Positions 1 to 8,917 of a stretch of DNA of 64,000 bases are shown here, in pieces; positions within the stretch are counted from its first letter, which is position 1; each line of letters opens with the position of its first letter. Origin of the DNA: Clostridiaceae bacterium (GTDB lineage Bacteria > Bacillota > Clostridia > Oscillospirales > Acutalibacteraceae); contig JAETSR010000004.1 in assembly GCA_021769555.1 (NCBI GenBank), positions 62,001 to 126,000 on the forward strand, given 5' to 3'. Made by a program: the position numbers and the translations under genes. The notes beneath the pieces are model-generated. The model worked only from the letters and a program-made list of their open reading frames with translations, did not search any database and was not told the DNA's origin.

Positions 1-3
1 AAG

Positions 4-930
4 TCACCCCTTCGTCAAAACCTCCTCAAGCCACCCCAGCACGTCGGAATAAACCTCTTCCTTCCCAACCTCATTAAGCACCTCATGCCTCATCCCCGGA
101 TAAATCTTAATCCGCACATGGCGCACCCCGGCCTCCGTCAGCCAGGAGGCTACCTGCCGCGGCCCGGCCCCATAATTCCCGACAGGGTCCTGGTCCCCGG
201 CAATGAGAAAAACCGGCAGTTCCTTCGGCACCTTCCCGGCCCACTCAGGAGAGCTTATCTCCGAAAGGCCCGTAAACAGGTCCAGATAGCCCGCGGCCGT
301 AAAGGGGAAATCACTCAGCGGGTCGGCCTCAAAGGCCCTGCACACATCGTCGTCCGTGGAGAGCCATGCGGACTCGTTCACAGGGTGCTCAATGCGCTTA
401 TTATACCCAGCGCTTGCAAGCTTGCTGATACGGGTGCCCCTTGAGCGGGGGCCCATGAGCCTTATCTGCGCCGAGGCAATGGCCCTGCCCAGGGGCACGC
501 CGGGATTTTTGCCCATGGTGCCGCAAATAATACACCCCGCAAGGCGCTCCCCATAGCGGACGATAAAGGACCGGGTGAGGAAGGAGCCCATGCTGTGGCC
601 CATAAGGAAGACAGGCAGGCCCGGGTGACGCTCCGCGGCCTGGTCCATAAGCGCGTTCAAGTCTTTAACAACGCACTCCCAGCCGTTCTTATCGGCGAAA
701 TGCCCCTTTATCTGGGCCGAGCGGCCGTGCCCGGTGTGGTCGTTCATATAGACCGCGAAGCCGTTTTCAGCTAGGAACCGGGCGAAGTGGTCATAACGCC
801 CGCTGTGCTCGGCCATGCCGTGGGCTATAACTATAACGGCCCTGGGCAGGGAGCTCTCCTCAACCCAGCTCCGGGAGAAAATCTGTCCCCAGCCGCTTGA
901 GGCGGGACGGAACCATTCTTTTACTTCCAT
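4..930 (-). CDS. alpha/beta hydrolase, monoglyceride lipase/lysophospholipase-like
   Basis: A 308-residue serine hydrolase of the lysophospholipase (Hydrolase_4) type, expected to be cytoplasmic and to cleave monoacylglycerol or a similar ester. It has the oxyanion HG at residues 37-38, the nucleophile elbow GHSMG at 111-115 (Ser113), a late acid in GDQDP and the base in GMRHE. The frame stays open for 24 codons upstream, but the ATG at 930 has AGGAGG seven bases before it, so that start was chosen. The next gene upstream ends 22 bases away on the same strand, so the two are probably co-transcribed. Substrate is not predictable. Confidence 0.88.
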   Translation of the reverse strand: MEVKEWFRPASSGWGQIFSRSWVEESSLPRAVIVIAHGMAEHSGRYDHFARFLAENGFAVYMNDHTGHGRSAQIKGHFADKNGWECVVKDLNALMDQAAERHPGLPVFLMGHSMGSFLTRSFIVRYGERLAGCIICGTMGKNPGVPLGRAIASAQIRLMGPRSRGTRISKLASAGYNKRIEHPVNESAWLSTDDDVCRAFEADPLSDFPFTAAGYLDLFTGLSEISSPEWAGKVPKELPVFLIAGDQDPVGNYGAGPRQVASWLTEAGVRHVRIKIYPGMRHEVLNEVGKEEVYSDVLGWLEEVLTKG

Positions 931-952
931 TATAAACCCTCCTAAAATAAAA

Positions 953-2158
953 TTAGAATAAGTCAAGAATCTGGCAGGGCTTGCGGTAGAACACCCGGTC
1001 AAAAAGGGCGAAGGGGTTCTCCCGAAGGATATCCGGGCTCAGCTCAAGGCTGAAAGCGTCCCGGGCCCCGCCAAGCAGTACGGCGAGATTTCCAACGTCC
1101 AGGGTTATGTCCGGAGACTCCTTTGTGCGCGTCACACGGTTTTCAAATTCATAGCCAAAGGCAAGCTCAAAGGTATCGTTGTTTTCAGGCAGGATATCGT
1201 CAGTGACCCTTATAACCAGCCGGCCCTCATCCTTACAGCGGCACAGCTTCAAAAGCATTTCCGCGTTCACGGCCCTTGCCATGCCGTTTAATACCGGGGC
1301 GTACTCCATGGAGGATAGCTCGGGGAGAAGGGCAGTCAGGTCCATATGGCCGGGGACGGAGAACTCTATGGTATCAAAGTTCGCGATAAAAGAGCTGTGC
1401 ACAAAGTTCAGAAGGCCTATAAGCCCGTCGGCGCTTGTAAAGAGCAGGGCGTTGGGCAGGCCGAAATTGGGATAGCAGACAAGGCTGTTCCCCACCCGGC
1501 TGCACACCATAAAGGCCCCGGCCCCGCCCCTTTCGTCCCGCCAGAGGAATATCCAGCGCTTTGAAGCGAGGGGCTTATCCCCCTCAAGGTCCTTATCGAA
1601 GACCTCCCTTATGCAGGAGAAGTTTATGTCCCCATACATCTTATTATAGATTTCCGAGAGGGGGGACAAATCGTCCCCGGGGAAGAGCTGGGTCACGGAG
1701 CCCCCGGCCTTCGGCAGGCGCTTCAAGTCGGACAGCTTCACCTTCCAGCGGAGCCACTGGGAGGCCGGGGCGAAGCCGAACTGCCTGTAGTAGGCGGTGC
1801 TGAAAGGGTACAGATGGGAGAGGGCATAACCCTTATCGTACATCTCCCGGAGCGAGAGCTCCATGCAGGCCCGTATGGCACCGCCCCGGCGCTGGGCCGG
1901 GAGGGTGGCCACGCCGCCCACGCCCCCCATCTTAACCGTATGGCCGTCAAAGCGGACCTCCTTATTGTTTATGACGATGGAAGCGGCCAGGGGCCCGTCA
2001 GGAGTTATAGACGCGCCGTACAGGTCCTCCTTCGGGTCCTCCTTATCGGTCCCGGACTTTTCCAGCTCCTTCTCCTGCTCGAACACGCCCTCGAATGCCA
2101 CGGCCATGGCCCGGCGTGCCTGCCAGTACTCACTGGGCTGAAGTTTCCTTGCAAACAT
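953..2158 (-). CDS. GNAT-family N-acetyltransferase, Eis-like
   Basis: A 401-residue protein with the layout of the Eis family: an N-terminal GNAT fold (MFARKLQPSEY onward, with an acetyl-CoA-binding stretch near GVATLPAQRRGGAIR), a second GNAT-like half, and a C-terminal SCP2-like domain. Eis-type enzymes acetylate amines such as aminoglycosides or lysines; the substrate here is unknown. Length fits the family (about 400). The ATG follows TTTAGGAGGCATAAT, a strong ribosome site. It lies between ychF and the hydrolase on the same strand, with 34 bases from the ychF stop. Confidence 0.85.
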   Translation of the reverse strand: MFARKLQPSEYWQARRAMAVAFEGVFEQEKELEKSGTDKEDPKEDLYGASITPDGPLAASIVINNKEVRFDGHTVKMGGVGGVATLPAQRRGGAIRACMELSLREMYDKGYALSHLYPFSTAYYRQFGFAPASQWLRWKVKLSDLKRLPKAGGSVTQLFPGDDLSPLSEIYNKMYGDINFSCIREVFDKDLEGDKPLASKRWIFLWRDERGGAGAFMVCSRVGNSLVCYPNFGLPNALLFTSADGLIGLLNFVHSSFIANFDTIEFSVPGHMDLTALLPELSSMEYAPVLNGMARAVNAEMLLKLCRCKDEGRLVIRVTDDILPENNDTFELAFGYEFENRVTRTKESPDITLDVGNLAVLLGGARDAFSLELSPDILRENPFALFDRVFYRKPCQILDLF

Positions 2159-2192
2159 ATTATGCCTCCTAAAAAGGGTAATTTACAAAAAT

Positions 2193-3287
2193 TTACACAT
2201 TAAAGCGGAACAGCACAATGTCCCCGTCCCTCATGACGTACTCCTTGCCCTCGGAGCGCACCAGGCCCTTCTCCCTGGCGGCAGCCATTGTGCCGCACTC
2301 CATGAGCTCGTCAAAGCCTATGACCTCCGCACGGATGAAGCCCCGCTCGAAGTCGGTGTGTATCTTTCCGGCGGCCTTTGGAGCCTTTGTGCCCTTTGTG
2401 ATTGTCCAGGCCCGGCACTCGTCCTTGCCCGCGGTGAGGAAGGAGATAAGCCCCAAAAGGGAGTAGCAGGCGGTTATCAGCCGGTCAAGGCCCGACTCAT
2501 TGAGGCCCATATCAGAGAGGAAAAGCTCCTTCTCCCCGGGCTCAAGGCCGGATATCTCCGCCTCTATCTGGGCGCATATGGGCAGCACCGCCGCGTGCTC
2601 CCTTTCGGCCGCCTCCTCCACGGCCTTGAAGAAGGGGTTATTCTCCACCCCGTTCTTAAAGTCGTCCTCGCTGAGGTTGGCCGCAAAGATTATGGGCTTA
2701 TTTGTGAGCAGGGATACAGTGGCGAGAAGCTCCAACTCCTCCTCACCGCACTCAACGCTCCTTGCGGACTGCCCGGCCTCAAGGGCCGCCCGTACCCGCT
2801 CGAAAAAGTCCAGCTCGGACTGGTACTTCTTATCGGCCTTTAAAAGCTTTTTAGTCTTGTCAATGCGCCTGTCCAGCACCTCTATGTCCGAGAGTATCAG
2901 CTCAAGGTCTATGGTCTCAATGTCCCGAAGGGGGTCTATGCTCCCCTCCACGTGTACGATATCGCTGTCCTCAAAGCACCGCACCACGTGGACCACCGCG
3001 TCCACCTCCCGGATATTTGAGAGGAACTTATTGCCGAGCCCCTCGCCCTTTGAGGCCCCCCGCACAAGTCCCGCTATGTCCACAAACTCGATGGTGGCCG
3101 GGGTGAACTTATTGGGCTCGTACATCTCATTGAGCTTATCAAGGCGCTTATCCGGCACGGCGACCATGCCCACGTTGGGCTCAATGGTGCAGAAGGGGTA
3201 GTTTGCGGACTGGGCCCCGGCGTTGGTGATGGCGTTGAACAGCGTGCTCTTGCCCACATTGGGCAGGCCTACGATTCCCAGCTTCAT
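2193..3287 (-). CDS. ychF: redox-regulated ribosome-binding ATPase YchF
   Basis: A 364-residue Obg-family P-loop protein. The N-terminus holds the G1 loop GLPNVGKST (residues 6-14), then DIAGLVRGAS (G3 region). The nucleotide-specificity loop reads NLSE instead of NKxD, the hallmark of the ATP-preferring YchF branch. A coiled helical insert follows and a TGS domain closes the protein (ITKGTKAPKAAGKIH to the end). Length matches the family (363-366). YchF binds ribosomes and is involved in translation and stress responses. It is preceded by AAGGAG and an AT-rich leader of about 100 bases. Confidence 0.97.
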   Translation of the reverse strand: MKLGIVGLPNVGKSTLFNAITNAGAQSANYPFCTIEPNVGMVAVPDKRLDKLNEMYEPNKFTPATIEFVDIAGLVRGASKGEGLGNKFLSNIREVDAVVHVVRCFEDSDIVHVEGSIDPLRDIETIDLELILSDIEVLDRRIDKTKKLLKADKKYQSELDFFERVRAALEAGQSARSVECGEEELELLATVSLLTNKPIIFAANLSEDDFKNGVENNPFFKAVEEAAEREHAAVLPICAQIEAEISGLEPGEKELFLSDMGLNESGLDRLITACYSLLGLISFLTAGKDECRAWTITKGTKAPKAAGKIHTDFERGFIRAEVIGFDELMECGTMAAAREKGLVRSEGKEYVMRDGDIVLFRFNV

Positions 3288-3388
3288 ATATACTCACAGC
3301 TCCTTAGTTTTTTACAAATATATTTTTATATTTTTTGTATAGAAACCTCTATCTTTTTTTACAAAACTATGGTAAGATAATGAGAGCC

Positions 3389-3754
3389 CTATTCTCCCAG
3401 TATCTCCCTCTGCCTGTACTTGGGCAGTCCCCCCAGCACCAGCCCGTAGGACTTGTCCAGCATGGATTTCAGCACCTCGTCGGGCACGGCGCCGTCCGGG
3501 TTTATGGAGTTCCAGTGGACCTTATTGGAGTAGTACCCCGGTATAACGTCCCCCTCGTACTGGGCCCTGTAGCTCTCCCCCTCTGCGGGCTCAAGCTTCA
3601 GGTTGATATAGTAGGGCTTGTCATCATCACCCAGGCAGATGGCGGCGAACATCTTCCCGCCTATCTGATAGCGCACCCAGTTCCAGCTCTCCTGTAAATC
3701 CTTGGTGACCCCCGGCTTTTCCAGCAGGTATCCGTCTACCCATTCATATCGCAT
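3389..3754 (-). CDS. MmcQ/YjbR family protein
   Basis: A 121-residue small protein of the MmcQ/YjbR (CyaY-like fold) family, recognised by the GGKMFAAI strand, the DKPYYINLKL segment, YYSNKVHWNSI and the closing SYGLVLGGLPK pattern. Members are single-domain, possibly DNA-binding, with no agreed function. It has its own promoter upstream and ends about 100 bases before ychF. Length is normal for the family. Confidence 0.88.
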   Translation of the reverse strand: MRYEWVDGYLLEKPGVTKDLQESWNWVRYQIGGKMFAAICLGDDDKPYYINLKLEPAEGESYRAQYEGDVIPGYYSNKVHWNSINPDGAVPDEVLKSMLDKSYGLVLGGLPKYRQREILGE

Positions 3755-3782
3755 ACGCGCACGCTCCCTTGGTTTTTGTATG

Positions 3783-3812
3783 ATTATACCAGGAAACCCG
3801 AGGGGATGTCAA
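3783..3812 (-). promoter_or_regulatory. SigA-type promoter for the MmcQ/YjbR gene
   Basis: On the minus strand, TTGACA (3812-3807) and TATAAT (3788-3783) are separated by 18 bases. Both hexamers are perfect matches, and the pair lies 29 bases upstream of the start codon. Confidence 0.75.
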
Positions 3813-3854
3813 GGCGGCAGCGATAGTATTACATAATGAAAGAAGGCAATGAAA

Positions 3855-6431
3855 ATGAAACTGTCCCATCTTCGCACGAACCACGTCACAAAGCCCCTGG
3901 GCCTGAATATGGCCCGCCCGGTATTCACCTGGACGGCTTACGACACACCGGACAAAAAGCAGGCCGCCGCGCAGATTACCGTGAGGCAGGGCGGCGAGAC
4001 CGTCTTCGACAGCGGCAGGCGGGAGGATATCTCCTCCCTGGGGTTCGAGGCCCCCATAGACCTCATGCCCAGAAAGAGATACGACTGGACCGTCACCGTC
4101 TGGGGTGACGGGGGCGACACCGCCAGCGCCGGCTCATACTTTGAGACCGCAAAGCAGGACGAGCCCTTTGAGGCAAGCTGGATAGCCGCCGCCCCGGAGG
4201 GGATTTTCGCTGACAATGAGCGCCAGCCCCTTCTTGCCAGGGACTTCGGACTCAGGGGCAGTATAAAGAGCGCCCGGGCCTATGCCTGCGGGCTGGGCAT
4301 ATACGAGCTCTATATAAACGGCAGAAAGGCCGGGGACGAGTACCTTCTGCCCGGCTACCACTGCTATGACTTTAATCTGGAGTACCAGACCTTTGACATT
4401 ACCGCCCTCTTGAAGGAGGGGCAGAACAGGGCAGGCCTCGCCCTGGGCCCGGGCTGGTACAAGGGGGACATGATATTCGACCGCTACCATGACCTGTACG
4501 GCGACACCATGCACGCCATCTGCGAGCTCCGGGTAACCTATGAGGACGGCTCGGAGGATGTGATTGGCACGGACAGCACCTGGAGGGCATACCCCTCCCC
4601 CGTCACGTTCAGCAATATCTACGACGGCGAGCACTTCGACGAAAACCTGACGGTCCCGGGATGGAGCGAGCCCGGGTGCGGGGCCGAATCCTTCGGCACG
4701 GTCATATATGAGGAGAAGACCCCCCTTGCCGCCCGGCGGGGGCCGAAGATAGTGAAGAAGCAGGAGTTCGCGCCCATAGAGGTGATACATACCGAAAAGG
4801 GCGAGACGGTCCTGGACTTTGGCCAGAACATGACCGGCTGGGTGGAGTTCAACGCCAGTCTGCCGAAGGGGAGCGTTATAAAGCTCAGCTATGGGGAGGT
4901 ATTGCAGAAGGGCTGCTTCTACAGGGACAACCTGCGCACGGCAAAGGCCGAGTACATCTATACCTCTAACGGCGAGAGCCGCCGGGTGCGGCCCCATTTC
5001 ACCTTCTACGGCTTCAGGTACGTGAAGGTGGAGGGCGTTGAGAATGTCTGCCCCGGGGACTTTACCGCCTGCCATATCCGCTCGGACATAGACCCCATAG
5101 GCAGTATCGTGACGGATAACGTGCGGGTGAACCAGCTGTTCCACAACGCCATGTGGGGCCAGTTCGACAACTTCCTGGACCTGCCCACGGACTGCCCCCA
5201 GCGGGACGAGCGCCTGGGCTGGACCGGGGACGCGGCCATAATCAGCGCCACAGCCTGCAAGAACATCTATATGCCCGCCTTCTTCCGCCACTTTATTGAG
5301 AATGTCCGCATGGAGCAGGAGTACCACGAGGGGGCCGTGCCCCTGTATGTGCCAGCCCCCAAGAAGCAGAAGCCCGGAGGGGGCGGCTTCGAGCAGGGGA
5401 ACAAGCTGGGCGTGGCCATTTGGAGCGACGTGGCCACCATGATGCCCTGGGCGGTGTATGAGAACTACGGGGACCTGAGCCAGCTCAGGTCCGAGTACCC
5501 GGTGATGAAGGCCTGGGTGGAGCGCATGAGGAAGGACGATATTGAGGACGGCAGCAGGGGCCTCTGGCTCAAGGGTATGCAGCTTGGGGACTGGCTGGCC
5601 CTGGACAAGCCCGACCCAAAGGACGCAGAGAACCCCTTCGGGGCCACTGATTTGCAGTATACCTCAAGCTGCTTCTACTTCTACTCCACAAGCCTTGTTA
5701 TGAAGGCGGCAGGGGCGCTGGGCTATGCTGAGGACGAGAGGGAGTATAAGGCGCTCAGCGAGAAGATTAGGGGCGCTGCCATAAAGGAGTATTTTAACCC
5801 GGACGGCAGCTTCAAAATAGAGGGCACCCAGACCGCCTGCGTGCTGAGCCTGTTCTTCGGCATTTACCCCGAGGGCGGGAAGGACGCGGTGCTCGCCCAG
5901 CTCAAGTCCCGGCTGGAGGCCAAAAACTGGCACCTGGACACCGGCTTCTGCGGCACGCCCTTCCTGTGCCGGGTGCTCTCTGACAACGGGGCCAACGATA
6001 TCGCCTACACCCTTTTCCTCAACGACGACTTCCCCAGCTGGCTCTATGAGGTGAAGCTGGGGGCCACAACAGTCTGGGAGCGCTGGAACTCCCTTCTGCC
6101 CGACGGCAGTATCAGCGGCACGGGCATGAACAGCCTGAACCACTACGCCTACGGCTCCATTGTGGACTGGATGTACCGCAACATGATAGGCCTCTGCCCC
6201 AGCGAGGATAAGCCCGGCTATAAGCGGGCTGTGATACGCCCCATGCCCGACCCGCGCATACGCTTTGCCAGGATGGAGATGGACACGGCCTCCGGGCTCT
6301 ATAAGGTCTCCTGGAAGTACGACGGCGGGGAGCTCCGCTATGAGATAGAGGTGCCCTTTGACTGCACAGCCGACGTTATCCTGCCGGACGGGCGCGTTGA
6401 GAAGGTGGGCGCGGGGAGCTATAGCTTCTGA
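3855..6431 (+). CDS. alpha-L-rhamnosidase, GH78
   Basis: An 858-residue glycoside hydrolase releasing terminal alpha-L-rhamnose from plant glycosides or pectic polymers. Domain order fits GH78: N-terminal beta domains (a Bac_rhamnosid_N-like region near residues 130-300), then the (alpha/alpha)6 barrel with the family signature DCPQRDERLGWTGD (acidic cluster Asp451-Glu452) and the later TTVWERWNS (Glu742) expected to supply the base, then a C-terminal beta sandwich. There is no signal peptide, so it is likely cytoplasmic and acts on imported oligosaccharides. The ATG at 3855 is preferred to one six bases earlier because AGAAGG is spaced eight bases from it. No rhamnose catabolic genes are nearby. 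Confidence 0.93.
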   Translation: MKLSHLRTNHVTKPLGLNMARPVFTWTAYDTPDKKQAAAQITVRQGGETVFDSGRREDISSLGFEAPIDLMPRKRYDWTVTVWGDGGDTASAGSYFETAKQDEPFEASWIAAAPEGIFADNERQPLLARDFGLRGSIKSARAYACGLGIYELYINGRKAGDEYLLPGYHCYDFNLEYQTFDITALLKEGQNRAGLALGPGWYKGDMIFDRYHDLYGDTMHAICELRVTYEDGSEDVIGTDSTWRAYPSPVTFSNIYDGEHFDENLTVPGWSEPGCGAESFGTVIYEEKTPLAARRGPKIVKKQEFAPIEVIHTEKGETVLDFGQNMTGWVEFNASLPKGSVIKLSYGEVLQKGCFYRDNLRTAKAEYIYTSNGESRRVRPHFTFYGFRYVKVEGVENVCPGDFTACHIRSDIDPIGSIVTDNVRVNQLFHNAMWGQFDNFLDLPTDCPQRDERLGWTGDAAIISATACKNIYMPAFFRHFIENVRMEQEYHEGAVPLYVPAPKKQKPGGGGFEQGNKLGVAIWSDVATMMPWAVYENYGDLSQLRSEYPVMKAWVERMRKDDIEDGSRGLWLKGMQLGDWLALDKPDPKDAENPFGATDLQYTSSCFYFYSTSLVMKAAGALGYAEDEREYKALSEKIRGAAIKEYFNPDGSFKIEGTQTACVLSLFFGIYPEGGKDAVLAQLKSRLEAKNWHLDTGFCGTPFLCRVLSDNGANDIAYTLFLNDDFPSWLYEVKLGATTVWERWNSLLPDGSISGTGMNSLNHYAYGSIVDWMYRNMIGLCPSEDKPGYKRAVIRPMPDPRIRFARMEMDTASGLYKVSWKYDGGELRYEIEVPFDCTADVILPDGRVEKVGAGSYSF

Positions 6432-7070
6432 ATGAGAGAGCCAATGGATGACATCATAGAGTATATAAAAAGCCGCTACGACCCCATATGTATGATAGTA
6501 TACGGCTCCTATGCCGACGGCACTAATGGCCCCGACAGCGACTTCGACGCTATGGCGGTCACCTCCCACGGCGCGCCTGCCCATGACACCTCGTTTGTGG
6601 ACGGCACCCGCCTGGACCTGTTCGTCTACCCCGCCTCCCACTTTGATGGGGACATAGACTGGGACGAGATAGCGCAGATATACGGTGGCAGAGTGGTGCT
6701 GGACAGGGAGGGCCTGGGAGAGCGGCTGACAGCAGGCGTGGCCGAATATATCAGGGCCCTGCCCCAAAAGTCCCGGGAGGAAATAGCTGAGAGCCTTGCC
6801 TGGTGCCAAAAAATGCTCGCCCGGGCGGGGAGGAAAGACCCCGAGGGGATGTTCAGATGGCATTGGCTCTTAGTGGACAGCCTTGAGATATACTTTGACG
6901 CCATAGGAGAGCCCTACCGGGGGCCCAAGAAGGCCTTGCTCCAAATGGAGCGGGAGCGGCCCCGGGCCTTTGAGCTGTACAGCGCGGCGCTGGGCTCCAT
7001 GAGCCAAGAGGCGCTGGGGCGCTGGATAGAGCATATCGGCGATACAGCCGCCGAGAGTAGTGATACTTAA
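6432..7070 (+). CDS. nucleotidyltransferase-domain protein (MNT-like)
   Basis: A 212-residue protein whose N-terminus carries the minimal nucleotidyltransferase signature GSYADG followed by SDFD (about residues 25-37), which binds metal and NTP. A third acid is probably in RLDLFV. The C-terminal half is helical, as in HEPN-like or kanamycin-nucleotidyltransferase-like partners. The ATG touches the rhamnosidase stop codon; another in-frame ATG 12 bases later is possible. Members modify proteins, RNA or small molecules, so the substrate cannot be named. No HEPN toxin partner is encoded next to it. Confidence 0.8.
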   Translation: MREPMDDIIEYIKSRYDPICMIVYGSYADGTNGPDSDFDAMAVTSHGAPAHDTSFVDGTRLDLFVYPASHFDGDIDWDEIAQIYGGRVVLDREGLGERLTAGVAEYIRALPQKSREEIAESLAWCQKMLARAGRKDPEGMFRWHWLLVDSLEIYFDAIGEPYRGPKKALLQMERERPRAFELYSAALGSMSQEALGRWIEHIGDTAAESSDT

Positions 7071-7109
7071 TATGATACTGTAATGCAGGGGGGTGAAGAC
7101 CCCCGAAAA

Positions 7110-7176
7110 TAGCCCGCATAGCCCGCATAGCCCGCATACCCCGCTGGATTTCAGAACTTGCGGGCTATGCGGGCTA
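7110..7176. repeat. tandem 9-mer and long inverted repeat
   Basis: Three direct copies of AGCCCGCAT (7111-7137) are followed after a short loop by TGCGGGCTATGCGGGCTA (7159-7176). That arm pairs perfectly over 18 bases with the tandem array in either of two registers (7110-7127 or 7119-7136). A smaller GGGGGT/ACCCCC hairpin lies just upstream (about 7089-7104). The run after the stem is AATTTATATAG, not a clean T tract, so termination is possible but not certain. It separates the nucleotidyltransferase gene from spoIIGA. Confidence 0.8.
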
Positions 7177-7245
7177 ATTTATATAGTCTTTACCCCCTAC
7201 TTTTATAGTATTATAATAATAATAACTATAAGCACAGCCCTTCTT

Positions 7246-7279
7246 TCCGACAGATTAACCCTGCCAATGGCGCTATAAT
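7246..7279 (+). promoter_or_regulatory. candidate Spo0A-type spoIIG promoter
   Basis: TATAAT (7274-7279) lies 19 bases before the spoIIGA start. TCCGACA (7246-7252), one mismatch from the TTCGACA Spo0A box, sits about 22 bases upstream of it, in the place of a normal -35. In Bacillus subtilis the spoIIG promoter has a long spacer and is activated by phosphorylated Spo0A. The match is short, so this is a candidate only. Confidence 0.4.
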
Positions 7280-7298
7280 ATCCAAGGGAGGTGGGCCC

Positions 7299-8087
7299 AT
7301 GACTGTGTATGCCGACGTGCTGGTGATAGTCAACCTCTATATTGACTATATCCTCTTGAGCCTTGTGAAAAGTTTTCTGAACATAGAGGCCCCGGGGTAC
7401 AGGCTGGTGCTGGGGGCGCTGGCGGGAGGGGCGCTGTCCCTTATGGGGCTTATGCCCCTGCCGGGCTGGGCCGGGCCATTTACGGCGGGAGCGGCGGCCA
7501 TGCTCACGGCCCTGGCGGCCTTTGCTCCAAGGGGCCGCAGGCTCATGGTAAAATGCTGGCTGAGCCTGTGGGGAGCGTCATTTCTGCTGGCGGGGGCGGT
7601 GCTGTTCGTGCTGCAGTTCGTCCCCGCGGGGCGCATGGCCCTGGTGGGCGGGGCGGTGTACTTCAACCTGTCCCTGCCGGTGCTGTTCTTCACCACCTGC
7701 GGGGCATACGGCGTGTTTTGGCTCACAGGGAAGCTCCTGCCCGCCGGGAGGGGCGCGCCCCTCATAAAGCTCACCGTTACCAACAGGGGCCGTTCCCGGA
7801 CCCTCTGGGCCAAGGCCGACACAGGCTGCTCCCTCCGGGAGCCCTTCTCAGGCCTGCCGGTGATAGTCTCCGAAAGGGGGGCCCTCTCGGGCCTTGCCCC
7901 TGAGGACGGCGGGCCCATGCGGGTGGTCCCCTTCGGGAGCCTTGGGGGAGAGGGCCTGCTGTATGCCTTCAAGCCCGAGGGAGTGACAGGGCCGGGGGGC
8001 GCAAAGCTCCCCTGCTACATAGCCCTGACGGATTCCCGTCTGTCCTCAGGGCAGTATTCGGCGCTGTACAACCCTGACATGTTCTGA
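7299..8087 (+). CDS. spoIIGA: sigma-E processing peptidase SpoIIGA
   Basis: A 262-residue membrane-embedded aspartic protease that cleaves the pro-sequence of sigma-E in the mother cell at the sporulation septum. The N-terminal half (starting MTVYADVLVIVNLYIDY) has about five hydrophobic segments. The C-terminal half is soluble and carries KADTGCSL (Asp174), the retropepsin-like catalytic motif. Length is slightly below the Bacillus protein (309). AAGGGAGGTGGGCCC precedes the ATG. sigE follows after 30 bases, the conserved sporulation arrangement. Confidence 0.95.
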   Translation: MTVYADVLVIVNLYIDYILLSLVKSFLNIEAPGYRLVLGALAGGALSLMGLMPLPGWAGPFTAGAAAMLTALAAFAPRGRRLMVKCWLSLWGASFLLAGAVLFVLQFVPAGRMALVGGAVYFNLSLPVLFFTTCGAYGVFWLTGKLLPAGRGAPLIKLTVTNRGRSRTLWAKADTGCSLREPFSGLPVIVSERGALSGLAPEDGGPMRVVPFGSLGGEGLLYAFKPEGVTGPGGAKLPCYIALTDSRLSSGQYSALYNPDMF

Positions 8088-8117
8088 TAAATAATTATTA
8101 TACTGGGGGTAATTAAA

Positions 8118-8825
8118 ATGCTCATAAAAATATTCTCGCGCCTTACAGACGCAATAGTGAAGCTCCTGGGCCGGGAGCCCTGCCACTACATAAACGGCCC
8201 GGACACCCTGCCTCCGCCCCTTACAAAGGAGCAGGAGCTAAAGGTCATGGAGGACATCAAAAACGATGTGCCCGGGGCCAGGGAGCCCCTTATCACCCAT
8301 AACCTGCGCTTAGTAGTGTACATAGCGCGGAAATTCGAGAGCCCCGGCGCGGGAGTTGAAGACCTTATCTCCATCGGCACCATCGGGCTCATAAAGGCCG
8401 TGAACACCTTCAGGCCCGAGAAGAACATAAAGCTTGCAACTTACGCCTCAAGGTGCATTGAGAACGAGATACTCATGCACCTGAGAAAGAGCTCCCAGCT
8501 TCGCAACGAGGTGTCCATCGACGACCCATTAAATGTGGACTGGGACGGCAACGAGCTCCTCTTATCGGACCTTCTGGGCAGCGACCCGGACGCCGTCACC
8601 GAGGACATAGAGCTTGAGGCCGAGCGGGATATGCTTCTCTCGGCTGTTAGCAGGCTCTCCCCCAGGGAGAAGACCATCATGCAGCTCAGGTTCGGCCTGG
8701 GGGCCGGGAAGGAGCACACTCAAAAGGAGGTGGCCGACAGGCTTGGCATATCCCAGTCCTATATCTCAAGGCTTGAGAAGCGGATAATCGGCAGGCTCAG
8801 AAAGGACCTGGAAAAAGCGGGATAG
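8118..8825 (+). CDS. sigE: RNA polymerase sporulation sigma factor SigE
   Basis: A 235-residue sigma-70 family factor for mother-cell transcription early in sporulation. The first 25 or so residues form the amphipathic pro-sequence removed by SpoIIGA. Region 2 follows with [13 protein letters not shown] and the [20 protein letters not shown] core. Region 4 has [15 protein letters not shown] and the helix-turn-helix [20 protein letters not shown]. Length and order match SigE (239 in B. subtilis). It sits directly downstream of its processing protease. Confidence 0.96.
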   Translation: MLIKIFSRLTDAIVKLLGREPCHYINGPDTLPPPLTKEQELKVMEDIKNDVPGAREPLITHNLRLVVYIARKFESPGAGVEDLISIGTIGLIKAVNTFRPEKNIKLATYASRCIENEILMHLRKSSQLRNEVSIDDPLNVDWDGNELLLSDLLGSDPDAVTEDIELEAERDMLLSAVSRLSPREKTIMQLRFGLGAGKEHTQKEVADRLGISQSYISRLEKRIIGRLRKDLEKAG

Positions 8826-8854
8826 GGAGATTTTGGCGGCGGGGGAGTTTTATC

Positions 8855-8882
8855 TTGCATTTTGCCGGAAAAATGGTATAAT
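8855..8882 (+). promoter_or_regulatory. promoter for nfnA-nfnB
   Basis: TTGCAT (8855-8860) and TATAAT (8877-8882) are 16 bases apart, upstream of nfnA and downstream of the sigE stop. Confidence 0.6.
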
Positions 8883-8917
8883 AAGAGCGGTAAATTTGCA
8901 TAAGGGTTGTGATAGAC

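Noticed and set aside
4134-5327. A 397-codon open frame antisense to the rhamnosidase gene.
   Set aside because: It lies entirely opposite a GH78 gene with intact catalytic motifs, contains low-complexity Leu/Val/Gly/Ala typical of GC-rich shadow frames, and has no ribosome site.
7111-7137. The three AGCCCGCAT copies as a CRISPR-like array.
   Set aside because: The unit is 9 bases with no spacers, and no cas genes are in the window.
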